Positions 7,593 to 16,347 of a DNA stretch of 17,038 nt are shown piece after piece. The DNA lies in NCBI GenBank assembly GCA_002284615.2, contig MU069461.1, positions 116,649 through 133,686 on the forward strand, read 5' to 3'. Position 1 is the stretch's first letter; the number at the start of each line of letters is the position of its first letter. A program made the position numbers and the translations under genes. This DNA is from Dunaliella salina (taxonomy: Eukaryota > Chlorophyta > Chlorophyceae > Chlamydomonadales > Dunaliellaceae). The notes under the pieces were generated by a model. The model made no database searches. It saw only the letters and a list, made by a program, of their open reading frames with translations, and was not told the DNA's origin.

Positions 7593-7880
7593 ATTGAATT
7601 TCCCCAGCATGGCATGCTTCAGGATGTTGATGATGACCTGCAGGCGATGACGACAACCATTGAATTTCCCCAGCATGGCATGCTTCAGGATGTTGATGAT
7701 GACCTGCAGGCAATGACGACAACCATTGAATTTCCAAAGCATGGTATGCTTCAGGGCGCCAATGGCAAGGGCGCCAATGATGACCTGAAGGCGATGGAAC
7801 AGGCCATCCAGTTTTTTCTAAGCATGGCATGCTTTAGGTGATGTTGATGATGATCTGCAGGCAATGACGACAATTACTGG
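7593..7880 (-). repeat. 66-bp tandem array copying the acceptor and first half of exon 5
   Basis: The array runs upstream of exon 5. The exon's own edge belongs to the unit 7527-7592. Further copies start at 7593, 7659, 7725 (81 bp, with an insertion containing a repeated GGCGCC) and 7806 (frameshifted). A weak partial copy lies near 7880-7900. Each of the first three copies carries a CTGCAG or CTTCAG acceptor followed by the exon's first 40 or so bases. Differences between copies change amino acids in the exon frame, as expected of intron. Three units nevertheless stay open and in frame. Confidence 0.9.
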
Positions 7881-8164
7881 ATTGATGACCTGCAATCAAT
7901 GACAAACCTGTTGTGTTTCTCAAGCCATCATCTTTCCGGACTTCCATTACTACCTGCAGGCGCCCACAACAGCAATGCCCTGTTTCACAACCACAATCAG
8001 CCATGTCAGTGACCATGCATTCAAAGCCCTGCAGCCTCATCTGCCAGCTTTCCAAAATCATCATGGAACTCAGACAAGGAAATATGATACCTGCACATGG
8101 GATCACTTAGGGCAACACCCTATCTCAGATTTTCGCAGCACTTAAAAACATTTCGATAACTTAC

Positions 8165-8331
8165 CTCATGCATCCCAGTAGGAAGACAAGACACACTCCC
8201 TGACTCTGAGCACCAATATTTTCAAAGTGGACAAGGTCCACAAGCCATGTGCATGAAAGATTGTTGCTGAAGTAGACACCAAAGAATATCCTGGCCCTAA
8301 GTCCTGCTGCTGCTGCTGCTGCTGAGTCAGG
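8165..8331 (-). other. Exon-like segment inside intron 4-5 (cryptic, doubtful)
   Basis: It ends at a strong GAG|GTAAGT donor (GT at 8164-8163), is open for 55 codons back to a TGA at 8334-8332, and starts in a CAG repeat offering several acceptors. The frame reads GVYFSNNLSCTWLVDLVHFE and continues hydrophobically. Exons 4 and 5 join perfectly without it, so it is not part of the normal family protein. It could be a cryptic or alternative exon, or chance. Confidence 0.2.
8303..8324. repeat. (CTG)7 trinucleotide repeat
   Basis: Perfect CTG run in the intron between exons 4 and 5; CAG on the transcribed-sense minus strand. Confidence 0.9.
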
Positions 8332-8639
8332 TCAGCAAATTCTGCTTTTTTCGCCCATGCTCCTTTACCTCTTGACCTCATTTGACAACTCTGCACTCGA
8401 TTTCAATCTTTCAGTTTTATAAAGAATTTTTCAATCTTTAAAAGATTTTGTGCCAAGCCCCAAGGCCATCAATGTAGGGTAGGCAGAACACGAGTAGGTT
8501 AGTCGCGTACTTGTACACGTCCAGGCTGCAGGGGCTTCCCTAGTTCAAGCCCATTTGGCGGTGGAGCTTCGTTCTCCTTCCTTAGATGACGTTTGTGATG
8601 TTGATCACTACTTTTCCTTTTCCTAGGACTGGCACGCAC

Positions 8640-8690
8640 TTCGGCGCCCAGGATCTTGATGCCCTCATTCTGGATCTTGCTACTGAACAA
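8640..8690 (-). pseudogene. Decayed copy of the 3' end of exon 4 and its donor
   Basis: It lies 105 bp downstream of exon 4 in transcription order. The copy reads IQNEGIKILGAE then GTGCGTGCC; the intact exon reads NILRESIKILGSE then GTGCGTGCT. The donor is preserved, but no acceptor or 5' half of the exon is present. A splice to this donor would append intron sequence. Confidence 0.85.
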
Positions 8691-8744
8691 ACTGTTAATG
8701 CTGTGTCAATGCCAACAACAACGCAGGGTAGGGCTAGCACGCAC

Positions 8745-8873
8745 CTCGGAGCCCAGGATCTTGATGCTCTCCCTCAGGATGTTGCTGCTGGGCGACCACG
8801 TACTGCTGGACTCCATATCCTCGATCACAACAAAAATCAGGATGGCAAACAGGTGCAGGCGCTCCACGATATC
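8745..8873 (-). CDS. TAPT1: TAPT1/POD1-family protein, exon 4 of those seen
   Basis: This is a 129-bp, 43-codon, phase 0-0 exon between GATTTCCGCGCAG and GAG|GTGCGTGC. It reads DIVERLHLFAILIFVVIEDM, then a polar ESSSTWSPSSN, then ILRESIKILGSE. The D-I-x-E-R-F/L start, the long hydrophobic helix and the W-x-P loop match human TAPT1 (D-I-R-E-R-F, helix, N-M-E-x-F-S-W-N-P). The closing S-E begins the next conserved block. An open frame continues upstream to about 9005 but the splice choice at 8874 is fixed by the preceding exon, which supplies exactly the missing 16 residues. Confidence 0.92.
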
Positions 8874-9176
8874 CTGCGCGGAAATCGAAAACATCGGTTG
8901 GTGCTCTGATGTTGTGCTTTGCACACTGTCCTGCATGCAAGCAAAATTTTCTGACACGATGTTCTCAGAATTCTTGTGCTTCACCACGTGGAGCATACAG
9001 TTCAAACCACAATGTGCTCGTCATAATCTGCTGAAGGATGAGTGTGACTACTGCCATTTGGGATAGGCAGAGCAATACTTTTAACAGGGTGCGGCACTTT
9101 GCCTGAGGCCTGTTGTGCATGGGCAACCTCTAGGCAAGGTGCAATGCCTGAGAGACCTTATTTTGCAACTTTGCAC

Positions 9177-10444
9177 GTTGGAAAGTTGTTGCAGAACTGA
9201 TTGCAGAACTGATTGGCCTGATTGGCTTCTTAATCAGTACCCAGGCCTGATCTGGCTTTAATCCAGTTTCTTGGAAGTTTTGATTCTGATGTTCATCGTT
9301 CTGGTTCAAAGAGTACTGAATCAAGACCCCTGTGTGGATCAGCATTAAGCTGATTTGGATCTGATTCAGTTGCTGTACCCCCTGAGTCACTTGTTCCAGG
9401 CAAAACAAGTCCATGTCGTGGGGAAAGCCTTGTGGAGCCTTGAATCACTGTCCTTTTGTTTTCAATGGGTTTTGATTCAACCGCCAAGGACACAGTGGGA
9501 AAAGTGCAAGTCTTCGTTCGAAGACCAAGCAAAAATTTCAAGGAGTCAAATGAATTGATTGTGTACAACAAGTATCAATGCTTGAAGCAACGTACTTAAG
9601 AAATCAGAATACATTTTTGATAGCCATGTCCATTCATTGCCGGCGTGCCCCAAGTTTGACCAGGTGGCCCATCCGCGTTCCAGCCTGCCTTGCTCTCACG
9701 GCACCTGGAGCAGTGAATTGCTATTATTTGTTGCTTGCAGCATTGGATTGTGGAGATGTCAGGAGCTTGTGGTAATCGCACAGCCTCACATAAGCCACAG
9801 ATTAGCACCCTTCGCGCGCTCCACCATTCCGCATTCGCTTTGCGCATGATGGCCGGACATGATGCTGGCATTCACACTCATGACTATGTGTTGTCTGATG
9901 CTCTGCAGGGGAAGCCTGAATCATGCAAGAAACCTGCAAATCCCCCTCTCGCGGTTCACCCTCTCTTTACTCTCGCAAAGCTTGTTTTGAAGCTCACTGC
10001 ACACCCTCGGCTCTGCTGACTCGCTGCGTGTGCGCGCGCGCGGCCTAAGCTTACAGGGGACAGGGGACCCTCCTGAGGCCAAAATACACTTCTGCAACTT
10101 CACACTGCAGATCAGCAAGTGTTATGACGCGCAGGCATTTCCAACTGCAGAAGGAACTTTAACGATATTCTAGTAGCGGACTCATGAAATCAGATTTCGG
10201 ACGCCTGATGCGCCACTGAATCAGAACTTCCGGGCTGAAGGGCAAGAGGGAGCAGTTGAGAAGGGGTTCTGAATCAGACGGATGGGCTTATTGAATCTTT
10301 TGTTTCAAAAGTACTGAATCAGCGTTAACAAGTTCTGAATGAGTAAGTAGAGATAATCTGAAAAGGTACTCCCAATTACACTAATTAAGAGCGGTCTTCT
10401 TCTGCATCAGAACAGACTCAGTAGACAACAACTTTCCGACGCAG
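9177..10444. mobile_element. Candidate fourth DNA element, about 1.27 kb, with TGATTC-type subterminal repeats
   Basis: The left end has GGAAAGTTGTTG at 9180-9191. The same 12 bases are inverted at 10426-10437, with CGTY adjoining both. Short TGATTC/GAATCA motifs crowd both flanks: about ten between 9196 and 9476, and six or more between 10213 and 10410. The middle is richer in GC. This is the same layout as the TACCGTA-end elements but with different ends. The exact termini and target duplication could not be fixed, and no transposase is present. Confidence 0.5.
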
Positions 10445-10660
10445 TCATTTTGATGTAGAGTTGCATTTGTAATTTTGCAGTCGATTTGATAGAGTTACTG
10501 CCTCAAAACCTGCAGCAGGCAATGCAGATTTGGGCCAAGCCAATCCCGCAGGTTGAAGCTGGCATCCTAAGAAAATAGAACGCAGATAACCAGGAAGCGC
10601 AGCCTAAGAGAAAGCCCTGGTCCTTGTCTGGAGACTTCAATCATCAGGCCTTCAACTCAC
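10445..10660. other. Intron between exons 3 and 4, nothing assigned
   Basis: Ordinary mixed-composition intron between the candidate element and exon 3. No repeat or exon seen. Confidence 0.5.
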
Positions 10661-10708
10661 CATGCACACCAAGCCCCAGATCCTTGGCACGTCCCACCGC
10701 TTGAACAC
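10661..10708 (-). CDS. TAPT1: TAPT1/POD1-family protein, exon 3 of those seen (48-bp micro-exon)
   Basis: This is a 16-codon, phase 0-0 exon between GTAAACACAG and ATG|GTGAGT. It reads VFKRWDVPRIWGLVCM. Human TAPT1 has a 16-residue VFKRF...LFQ..CS segment at exactly this position, between the NNFVELKG and DIRERF blocks, and length and start agree perfectly. The exon is hidden: the longer open frame across it (10904-10644) is in another frame and reads as noise. Its introns are long (4471 and 1787 bp). Confidence 0.9.
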
Positions 10709-10982
10709 CTGTGTTTACGAAGCGCAGCACAAGCTCATTTTTACAGGAGCAGCTGTTATAAGTTTTGGCCTCATCTCCAATCTTGATGCCCAAGAATTCC
10801 GCAAGAATTCCAAGAAAACAATGAATGAGAGGGATTTGCACTATCACATTTTCCAAAGGGGGGCGATGCCCCAAATTGCTGAAAATGTCCTTTCCCGCTA
10901 ACATTTTCCAGACCTGACCATGTACCCATTATAATACCAATGAAATCCATGTTCACCCAAAAATGATGAAAATCATTTGACC

Positions 10983-11690
10983 CCAGATCATTCTCCTGGC
11001 CTCAGATCAACCTAAAATGGCCCACAGCTCCACCCTGGAACCATTTTGTATTTATGATATTTTTATACGATGCTGACATCCTGCATGTTCAAAAGTGGGA
11101 AAAAAGGCAGAGGGCGTAAGCTGAGCATATGCCCAAATATGCTCCTTTTCTGCACTTTAAGTACAGTTTTTCACAGTCACTTTATCTGATCGGGATGAAT
11201 TTGGCTCTGAAATGTAGCTGGCATTGCAAGCCACTGGGGATGAGCTTATACTTGTGTAAGTCGCCCTGTGTGATGAGATATACTGTGTTAAAGCTCGCAT
11301 GGGTCATGAAAACCAATTTTCGGTGCTTTTCATGGGAAAATGGCAAAATTTGCCATAAATCGCAAACCACTGAGCCTTTTCACTCCATTTTTTTTGGAAA
11401 GATATTTTTTTGAGACAAGGATTCCAAACCACTAGAAATATTTCAATTTTGTGCAATAGGTGGTCCAGAATGGAAATTTGGTGGTGAAAACTAGGGTTCA
11501 CGTCGTGGCTGATTAGGCATGTGTCCCGTGACTGGCAATTCTGAAACCCTAGTCATACAGGTAGCTACCAGAAGAGCCCTAGCTTGAAAATTGCCCAACA
11601 CGGGAGACACGCTCAGGGAGCATGCAAAAAACGCCTGCTTTTGGGCCTCAGCTTACCCCCTCTGGAAAAAAGGTCAAATTTGACCTTTTG
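10983..11690. repeat. Diverged interspersed repeat, copy 1
   Basis: Four blocks recur in the same order further along the intron. They are TCCTGGCCTCAGATC (10993- and 12716-), GACATCCTGCATGTTC (11073- and about 13645- with changes), the AGGGTTCACGTCGTGG block (11491- and 14610-), and AGGGAGCATGCAAAAA (11615- and 14734-). Spacing differs because copy 2 carries insertions. No coding capacity recognised; probably an old transposon or a segmental duplication. Confidence 0.6.
11366..11530. repeat. 165-bp repeat block, copy a
   Basis: It runs from CCACTGAGCCTTTTCACTCC through GATATTTTTTT, a CTCCAAAYCACT-like core and AGGGTTCACGTCGTGG. The next block (11745-11910) repeats it in order with about one change in four to five bases. 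Confidence 0.7.
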
Positions 11691-11744
11691 GCATCCCCCT
11701 TGTGCCAGTGTTTATCCCAAAGGTAAATGTCTAAAATTCTGTAT

Positions 11745-11910
11745 CTGAACAACCACTGAGTCTTTCCACTCCAATTTTTTGTAATGATATTTTTTTTGGT
11801 ACAAAGACTCCAAATCACCAAAGATCACCCAATTTGGTGTATGTATCTGGTCCGGAATAAAGATTTAGTGGTAAGAAATAGGGTTCACGCCGCGGCCGAT
11901 AAGGCATGCT
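11745..11910. repeat. 165-bp repeat block, copy b
   Basis: Direct repeat of 11366-11530, period about 379. It shares CCACTGAGTCTTTCCACTCC, GATATTTTTTT, CTCCAAATCACC and AGGGTTCACGCCGCGG. A third copy lies at 14490-14640. Confidence 0.7.
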
Positions 11911-12006
11911 GCCCCCAAATTTCATGTTTTTTGAAAGCTTAGTGGTTTGGACAGCCACATTTTGGTGCTATGCTTGAAAGATGCAATTGAGGGGCACCTT
12001 GCTCTG

Positions 12007-12041
12007 GAGCACCTTTTCCGGAGCACCTTTTCCGGAGCACC
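12007..12041. repeat. 14-bp tandem repeat, 2.5 copies
   Basis: GAGCACCTTTTCCG repeated at 12007 and 12021, then GAGCACC at 12035. Confidence 0.9.
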
Positions 12042-12156
12042 CACTTGGGACCCCCGTCGCCCCACTCTGACATTTTCCCATAACGTTTATCCCAGCTTTA
12101 TCGCAGGGATCAACTGGCCTATTTGCCAATCATCTTACACAAAGAGAATAAAATTT

Positions 12157-12621
12157 TACCGTACTACTTTTATATCATCCCGCAAAAATAATGTTTTGGA
12201 GGGGTGCGGGATGACTGCGGGACGAGTTGAAAATAATTATTTTAGGGGCTGCGGAATTGTTGCAGAGTTACGAAAATAATTATTTCGAAACAATTTAGTA
12301 ATGAGCGAGGGTGGCCCTTCAGGGCTGCGGAGGGGCTCATCAGCTGGCCTGCAGCTTCTTCAAGCCCTCCCCATCACTGAGGCACAGCAGAAGGAAAGCA
12401 GGAAGCAGGGGAGGACGAAGTTCCAGGAAAGAGCTTGCTCAGCAGCGTGCAATGGCAGGTGCCTCCAGGCATGCAGGTAATATCAGTGAAGGGGGGGTCT
12501 GCCCCTGCGGGAATGTGCGGGATTACCAAAAATTATTACAGAGGAGGGTGCGGAATTGGAGCAGGTTGTGAAAATAAATATTTTTTCCAGGGGTGCGGGA
12601 TGATCACCTGGTAGTACGGTA
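12157..12621. mobile_element. TACCGTA-end element 3, 465 bp, non-autonomous DNA transposon
   Basis: TACCGTACTAC at 12157-12167 is exactly inverted at 12611-12621. After a diverged gap, CATCCCGCA (12177-12185) is matched by the inverse at 12595-12603. TA lies at both outer edges. Its subterminal motif is TGCGGGA/TGCGGAATT, repeated near both ends (about 12206-12224, 12248-12257, 12506-12520, 12549-12556, 12594-12601). The core (12300-12480) is GC-rich and open on the plus strand. It sits in the longest intron of the TAPT1-family gene. Confidence 0.82.
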
Positions 12622-12806
12622 TTCATTAAAATTTAAAATCTACATTTTATAAATGTTCCAAGTTGTTCTGTCCAATCCAAAAAATGCTCAAGATCGATGG
12701 AGTCCAAATCACTTTCCTGGCCTCAGATCTGATAACCCCAAAATGGCCAACAACTTCACCTCTAGGCCATTTCATAACTTAATGTACAAATGACCTACTG
12801 TGCCGG
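12622..12806. other. Intron containing the first block of repeat copy 2
   Basis: The segment 12716-12770 (CCTGGCCTCAGATC, then AAAATGGCC, then GGCCATTT) parallels 10993-11046. Nothing else assigned. Confidence 0.5.
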
Positions 12807-12911
12807 TACTAATGTATTGCGCGCAAACTTCAATTGCAAGGTCCCATAATGATTTGGTTACTAATGTATTGCGCGCAAACTTTAATTGCAAGGTCCCATA
12901 ATAATTTGATT
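12807..12911. repeat. 52-bp tandem duplication
   Basis: Two head-to-tail copies (12807-12858, 12859-12911), nearly identical, each containing ATTGCGCGCAAACTT and GGTCCCATAAT. Within intron DNA. Confidence 0.92.
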
Positions 12912-13636
12912 AATCTATTTGCAAGTATTGAGGCTTTGCGAGGAGTCTCCAAAAAGTACCAAGTTCACAAAGTTTCACATTTTCAAGCGTCTTGCTCTGT
13001 TTCACTGCTCCTACTCATCCCCTTGAAATCCATCAGCTCATCAAAGGTCTCCCTGATGTTGCCCCTCCCCCCGAGGTTGCTTCAGAGGACTGACTACTCC
13101 ATGGGATTACATGCCCTTCTCCCACAACTGCCCTTTCCCTTGCCCTGCCCCTGCTCGTGACCATTGCCTTGCCCCTGCCCGCTCCAGCATTGTATGCTGC
13201 TGCTTGTCCCATTCCGCTGCTGTTACTGCCTGAGGAGAAGCATCCTGCTCACGCATGCGCATACCCCCTTGCAAACGCATGCCCTCCTGCTTGATTGAAA
13301 GGACCTGCTGCCTGATGGGAAGGGCCTGCAGCCATGAGCTAGGGGCCAGGAGGAGGTACCTGAGGTAAGAACCTGGCCCTGCCTTTGCAGGGTTTGGGGG
13401 TCTATGCTGTGCAGGTCCCTCGTGATTCCACTAAGAGCCCATCGCCCATCCACCAGCTTCATCTGCCTCTGTTGCTTCAAGGGATTCCATTCGGGGCCCG
13501 ATAGAGGGTTCGTCGGAAACATGTGCATTTTGCGAGGCCTTCAAGAAAGTAATTTATAAACGGACTGGGTAGTGCGTAGAGTGCCAATACCTAATTATTT
13601 AAATCGCAAGTCTGCCAGTGCTGGCATGGTATACAT
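12912..13636. other. Intron stretch, nothing assigned
   Basis: C-rich simple-sequence DNA (CCTTGCCCCTGCCC type) at 13130-13190 and mixed DNA otherwise. Open frames on both strands show no domain character, and none is needed to complete the membrane protein. Confidence 0.5.
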
Positions 13637-14489
13637 GCACTGCTAACATCTTGCATGTTCGAAAGTAGGAAAGTAAGATGTCAATACAGACCTTTTTGGC
13701 ACCCTGAGTGCTTGATTTTCAAGGGACACGCAGGAAGGGAGAGTTTGTGCACCTTCGACGTCCATCGTCAATCCATATAAAAACTGCTTTTTCGGAATCC
13801 TGATCTTGAGAGTTATTGATTGGTTTATATTCAAGTCCAATTGAGGTGGGTCTGAAGGATGCGGTCCATTAGAGGGGGGGGGGGACTTTTTGGAACCTCC
13901 CCTCCAGAATTTTCTCCGACTTGTATACAGAAATCCAAACACATCATCAGATTCCTGGGTTCATGAATGAGCTTGCAATTGGCACCCTCCTAGTGCAAAT
14001 CAGGTAAATGGGGAGGAGGTGCAAATTGGGTAAATGGGGGGTTGTACATGGCTGGGAGTGCCATGCATGCGAGGGCCTGGGCAGCAGGAGGCGTGGAAGC
14101 AAAAAGAAGCAGACAATCAACCCAAACTTCAAGGATGGTGACAATGTATGATGTGCTATTGCATGGTAAAGTTAGGTGGGCACAATGTGGACATGCAAGC
14201 TAATTATTGGTGCTTGGAGGGCCAAGAGTGTATGAGCGTCCGCTGCTCAGTTGTTGCCCCGTAACTCTGCTGCAAGTCACTTTTTTGGTGCAGTGAGTAT
14301 GCAGATGGATGCAGAACTTAAAGTGGAGCAGATTGGTACCTTTACTGTCCAGGTAAGGGCACTGGAAGTGGAATTTTGGGGGTGGGTGGTGGGTCGGGGG
14401 GGTACAGCCCAAATTCACACATGCCGTCCTGAAAACTTTTTTCTCCCCTCCTGGGACACGGCTGGGATTCTGTACCTCACCAGCCACTT
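13637..14489. other. Intron with the expanded middle of repeat copy 2
   Basis: It starts with the block matching 11067-11107. It also holds an 11-base poly-G run at 13874-13884 and a 26-bp imperfect tandem repeat at 13993-14045 (GTGCAAATYRGGTAAATGGGG). No gene seen. Confidence 0.5.
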
Positions 14490-14800
14490 TGTCTACCCAC
14501 TCCCATTATTTTTACAAAATGGTGTCCTCATGTTACAAGGACTCCAAATCACTGGAAAATCAAGTAAGTTAATGCAGTGTGGAATGGAGGTTCGGTAGTA
14601 AAAAAAGGTAGGGTTCACTCCGCAGCTATTCAAGCACGTGCGCCCCAACTGGCTGTTTCGTACGTAGATGCCATAGAGACCATGGGCATCTACATCATCC
14701 CAAGCTGGAGTCAGGCAGTTGGGGCGCACACATGCAGGAAGCATGCAAAAACAGGCAGTTCCAGGCCTCAGTTGACCCTCTCTGCACCTTTACCATCAGA
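14490..14800. repeat. Repeat family, copy c with its downstream block
   Basis: Positions 14505-14640 match blocks a and b (GACTCCAAATCACT core, AGGGTTCACTCCGCAG). Positions 14730-14790 match 11611-11670 (GAAGCATGCAAAAACAGGC, then GCCTCAGTTGACCCTCTCTG), confirming collinearity with copy 1. Confidence 0.6.
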
Positions 14801-15054
14801 GTCAACTGGGACTTTGAACAGAAAATTCAGAAAGCGCAGAAAATTGAGAGAGCCAGTGTAAAACTGGCTTCGAAGAGTGACCTTGTTGCCCATGACTACC
14901 ATTTGCATGCTGAGTTTCCTCGCCGACTAGCTCTCCTTTTTGCTACTCTGCAACAATGTGCAACAAACAAAAACAAACATGATACTCATCGAGACTGTAA
15001 ACCAAGACCTACAGCGCGCCAAACGCAAACGAGCACACTCCCTGCTCCACCTAC

Positions 15055-15137
15055 TGCGCTTTTGACCTCAACAAAATTTTTGCCGATGAGCAGGGCGAGC
15101 AGGCCATTGCGTCCACTGTCCTGAGCCACAGCCAAAC
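15055..15137 (-). pseudogene. Decayed full copy of exon 2 with both splice sites
   Basis: It lies 132 bp downstream of exon 2 in transcription order. It is 83 bp long against 90, because 7 bases are lost in the first half, which breaks the frame. The second half still reads SGRNGLLALLIGKNFVEVKS. An acceptor (CTTCAG) and a donor (GTAGGT) remain, and the duplicated intron start is also recognisable. Inclusion would shift the reading frame. Confidence 0.88.
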
Positions 15138-15179
15138 CTGAAGTGCACAAAATGCGAGCAAACATTCTGCTTCACCCAC

Positions 15180-15269
15180 CGCGCCCTTGATCTCCACAAA
15201 ATTGTTGGCGATGAGCAGGGCGAGCAGGCCATTGCGTTTGCTGTTCAGAGCCACGGCCAGCACAAGCCC
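15180..15269 (-). CDS. TAPT1: TAPT1/POD1-family protein, exon 2 of those seen
   Basis: This is a 90-bp, 30-codon, phase 0-0 exon between CCTCATTTTCAG and GCG|GTGGGT. It reads GLVLAVALNSKRN then GLLALLIANNFVEIKGA. The A-x-N-S-x-(K)N..LL..L-(I/L)-x-NNFVE-(I/L)-KG pattern is the clearest TAPT1 signature in the window; human TAPT1 has NNFVELKG and plant POD1 NNFAEIKS at this point. The segment is part of a hydrophobic hairpin of DUF747. In animals TAPT1 is linked to the ciliary base and in plants POD1 to the endoplasmic reticulum and pollen tube guidance. The role here is unproven. Confidence 0.95.
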
Positions 15270-15680
15270 CTGAAAATGAGGTGCAAAAGATGAGGTGTGG
15301 GATTTTTTTACAATTTTGCATTGACTCGACAATGGATTAAGTTCCATTTATTATTTCAAGTGGTAGGCCATTGTATGGTGGAGGACCAAAGCAGCGTGCA
15401 CAAAATGTTGGTCGGACGAAAGGGGGGGTGGGGGAGGGGGGCAGCCCTTGGCACTGGCTCTTCAAAGTCACTGCCAGCACGAGTCTTCAGGGTGCATCTG
15501 TTGCATTGGCCAATTCCATACATGTACGCTATACACGTGGTATTTTCCTGGCCAAAAAGCTGGTGCATACAATTTATTATACCAAATTGGCCAGCCCTGT
15601 CTATCTGCATCATATTGTATGCTTCGATCCTGCACCTATTTTGAACTGACTCTGGGTGGATGCCTTCTCATACTGATAAG
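15270..15680. other. Intron 1-2 proximal part with a G-rich run
   Basis: No exon seen. Positions 15422-15441 read G7-T-G5-A-G6 on the plus strand, a strong G-quadruplex candidate on the template strand of the minus gene. Confidence 0.5.
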
Positions 15681-16175
15681 GTGTCAGTTGAAAAGTGCAG
15701 CACTGCTTCACCAATAAGCACCAAGCATTGCAGCACCAACAAGCACCAAGCATTGCTTCACCGACAAGCACCAACACTGGAATTTCTTCACTAACAAGCA
15801 GGGATGGGTCATACGTAGGATTGGGAGGAGCGGAGGATTGGGAGCAGAAAGGTGGCAGTTGATAAGTGCAGCACCGCTTCACCAATAAGCACCAAGCATT
15901 GCTGCACCAACATGCACCGAGCATTGCTTCATCAACAAGCACCAACACCGGAATTTCTTCACTAACAAGCAGGGATGGGTCATATGTAGGATTGGGAGGA
16001 GCGGAGGATTGGGAGCAGAAAGGTGGCAGTTGATCAGTGCAGCACCGCTTCACCAATAAGCACCAAGCATTGCTGCACCAACAAGCACCGAGCATTGCTT
16101 CATCAACAAGCACAAACACCGGAATTTCTTCACAAACAAGCAGGGATGGGTCATACGCAGGATTGGGAGGAGCCT
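15681..16175. repeat. 171-bp tandem array, 2.9 copies
   Basis: Units start at 15681, 15852 and 16023 (period 171 exactly). Each contains AAGCACCAAGCATTGC repeats, GGAATTTCTTCAC and AGCAGGGATGGGTCATA. Because 171 is a multiple of three, a 169-codon Cys-rich frame stays open on the minus strand (16119-15610); I regard it as an artefact. The array lies inside the TAPT1-family intron. Confidence 0.93.
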
Positions 16176-16347
16176 TACGCGTTTAAAACGCGAGAAAGAC
16201 ATGTACGTCACGTATGAACACGTTACATGTGGTTGGCATTTTAGGCAATTTTTGCGTTTGCATTTGAAGCATACACATTTACATGTCCACTCTATCAATA
16301 CGATGAAACACGTTTTTGCGTATGACCCATCCCTGCTAACAAGCACA
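16131..16347. repeat. Inverted repeat bounding a 155-bp insertion at the array end
   Basis: The array sequence AGCAGGGATGGGTCATACGCA (to 16161) returns inverted as TGCGTATGACCCATCCCTGCT at 16317-16337. It continues into TAACAAGCAC, also array-derived. The DNA between is AT-rich and unlike the array. It holds a hairpin CGCGTTT-A-AAACGCG at 16178-16192. Confidence 0.75.

Noticed and set aside
7413..7841. Plus-strand 142-codon frame with four 22-residue EFPQHGMLQDVDDDLQAM-type repeats; several differences between units are synonymous in this frame.
   Set aside because: The minus strand of the same DNA encodes the conserved TAPT1 block KHAMLGKFND with good splice sites. The plus frame is its antisense, and the few silent changes are chance.
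8874..9005. Upstream extension of exon 4 (reading ...HQPMFSISAQ before DIVER), which also roughly resembles the family.
   Set aside because: The 48-bp exon at 10661-10708 supplies VFKR plus exactly 16 residues to DIVER, as in human TAPT1, and both of its splice sites are good. The extension would lack the conserved VFKR.
10771..10820. Faint similarity of the minus strand here (GILAEFLGIKIG) to the end of exon 4 as another duplicated edge.
   Set aside because: Only a nine-base core is shared and no donor follows in register; too weak.
13375..13395. A tiny intron (GAG|GTAAGA ... TTTGCAG at about 13364-13390).
   Set aside because: Under 30 bases, too short to splice, and no coding frame on either side.
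15610..16119. 169-codon minus-strand frame with 57-residue Cys-rich repeats.
   Set aside because: It is generated by a 171-bp tandem array whose period is a multiple of three. No start context, splice sites or family resemblance, and it lies in an intron.
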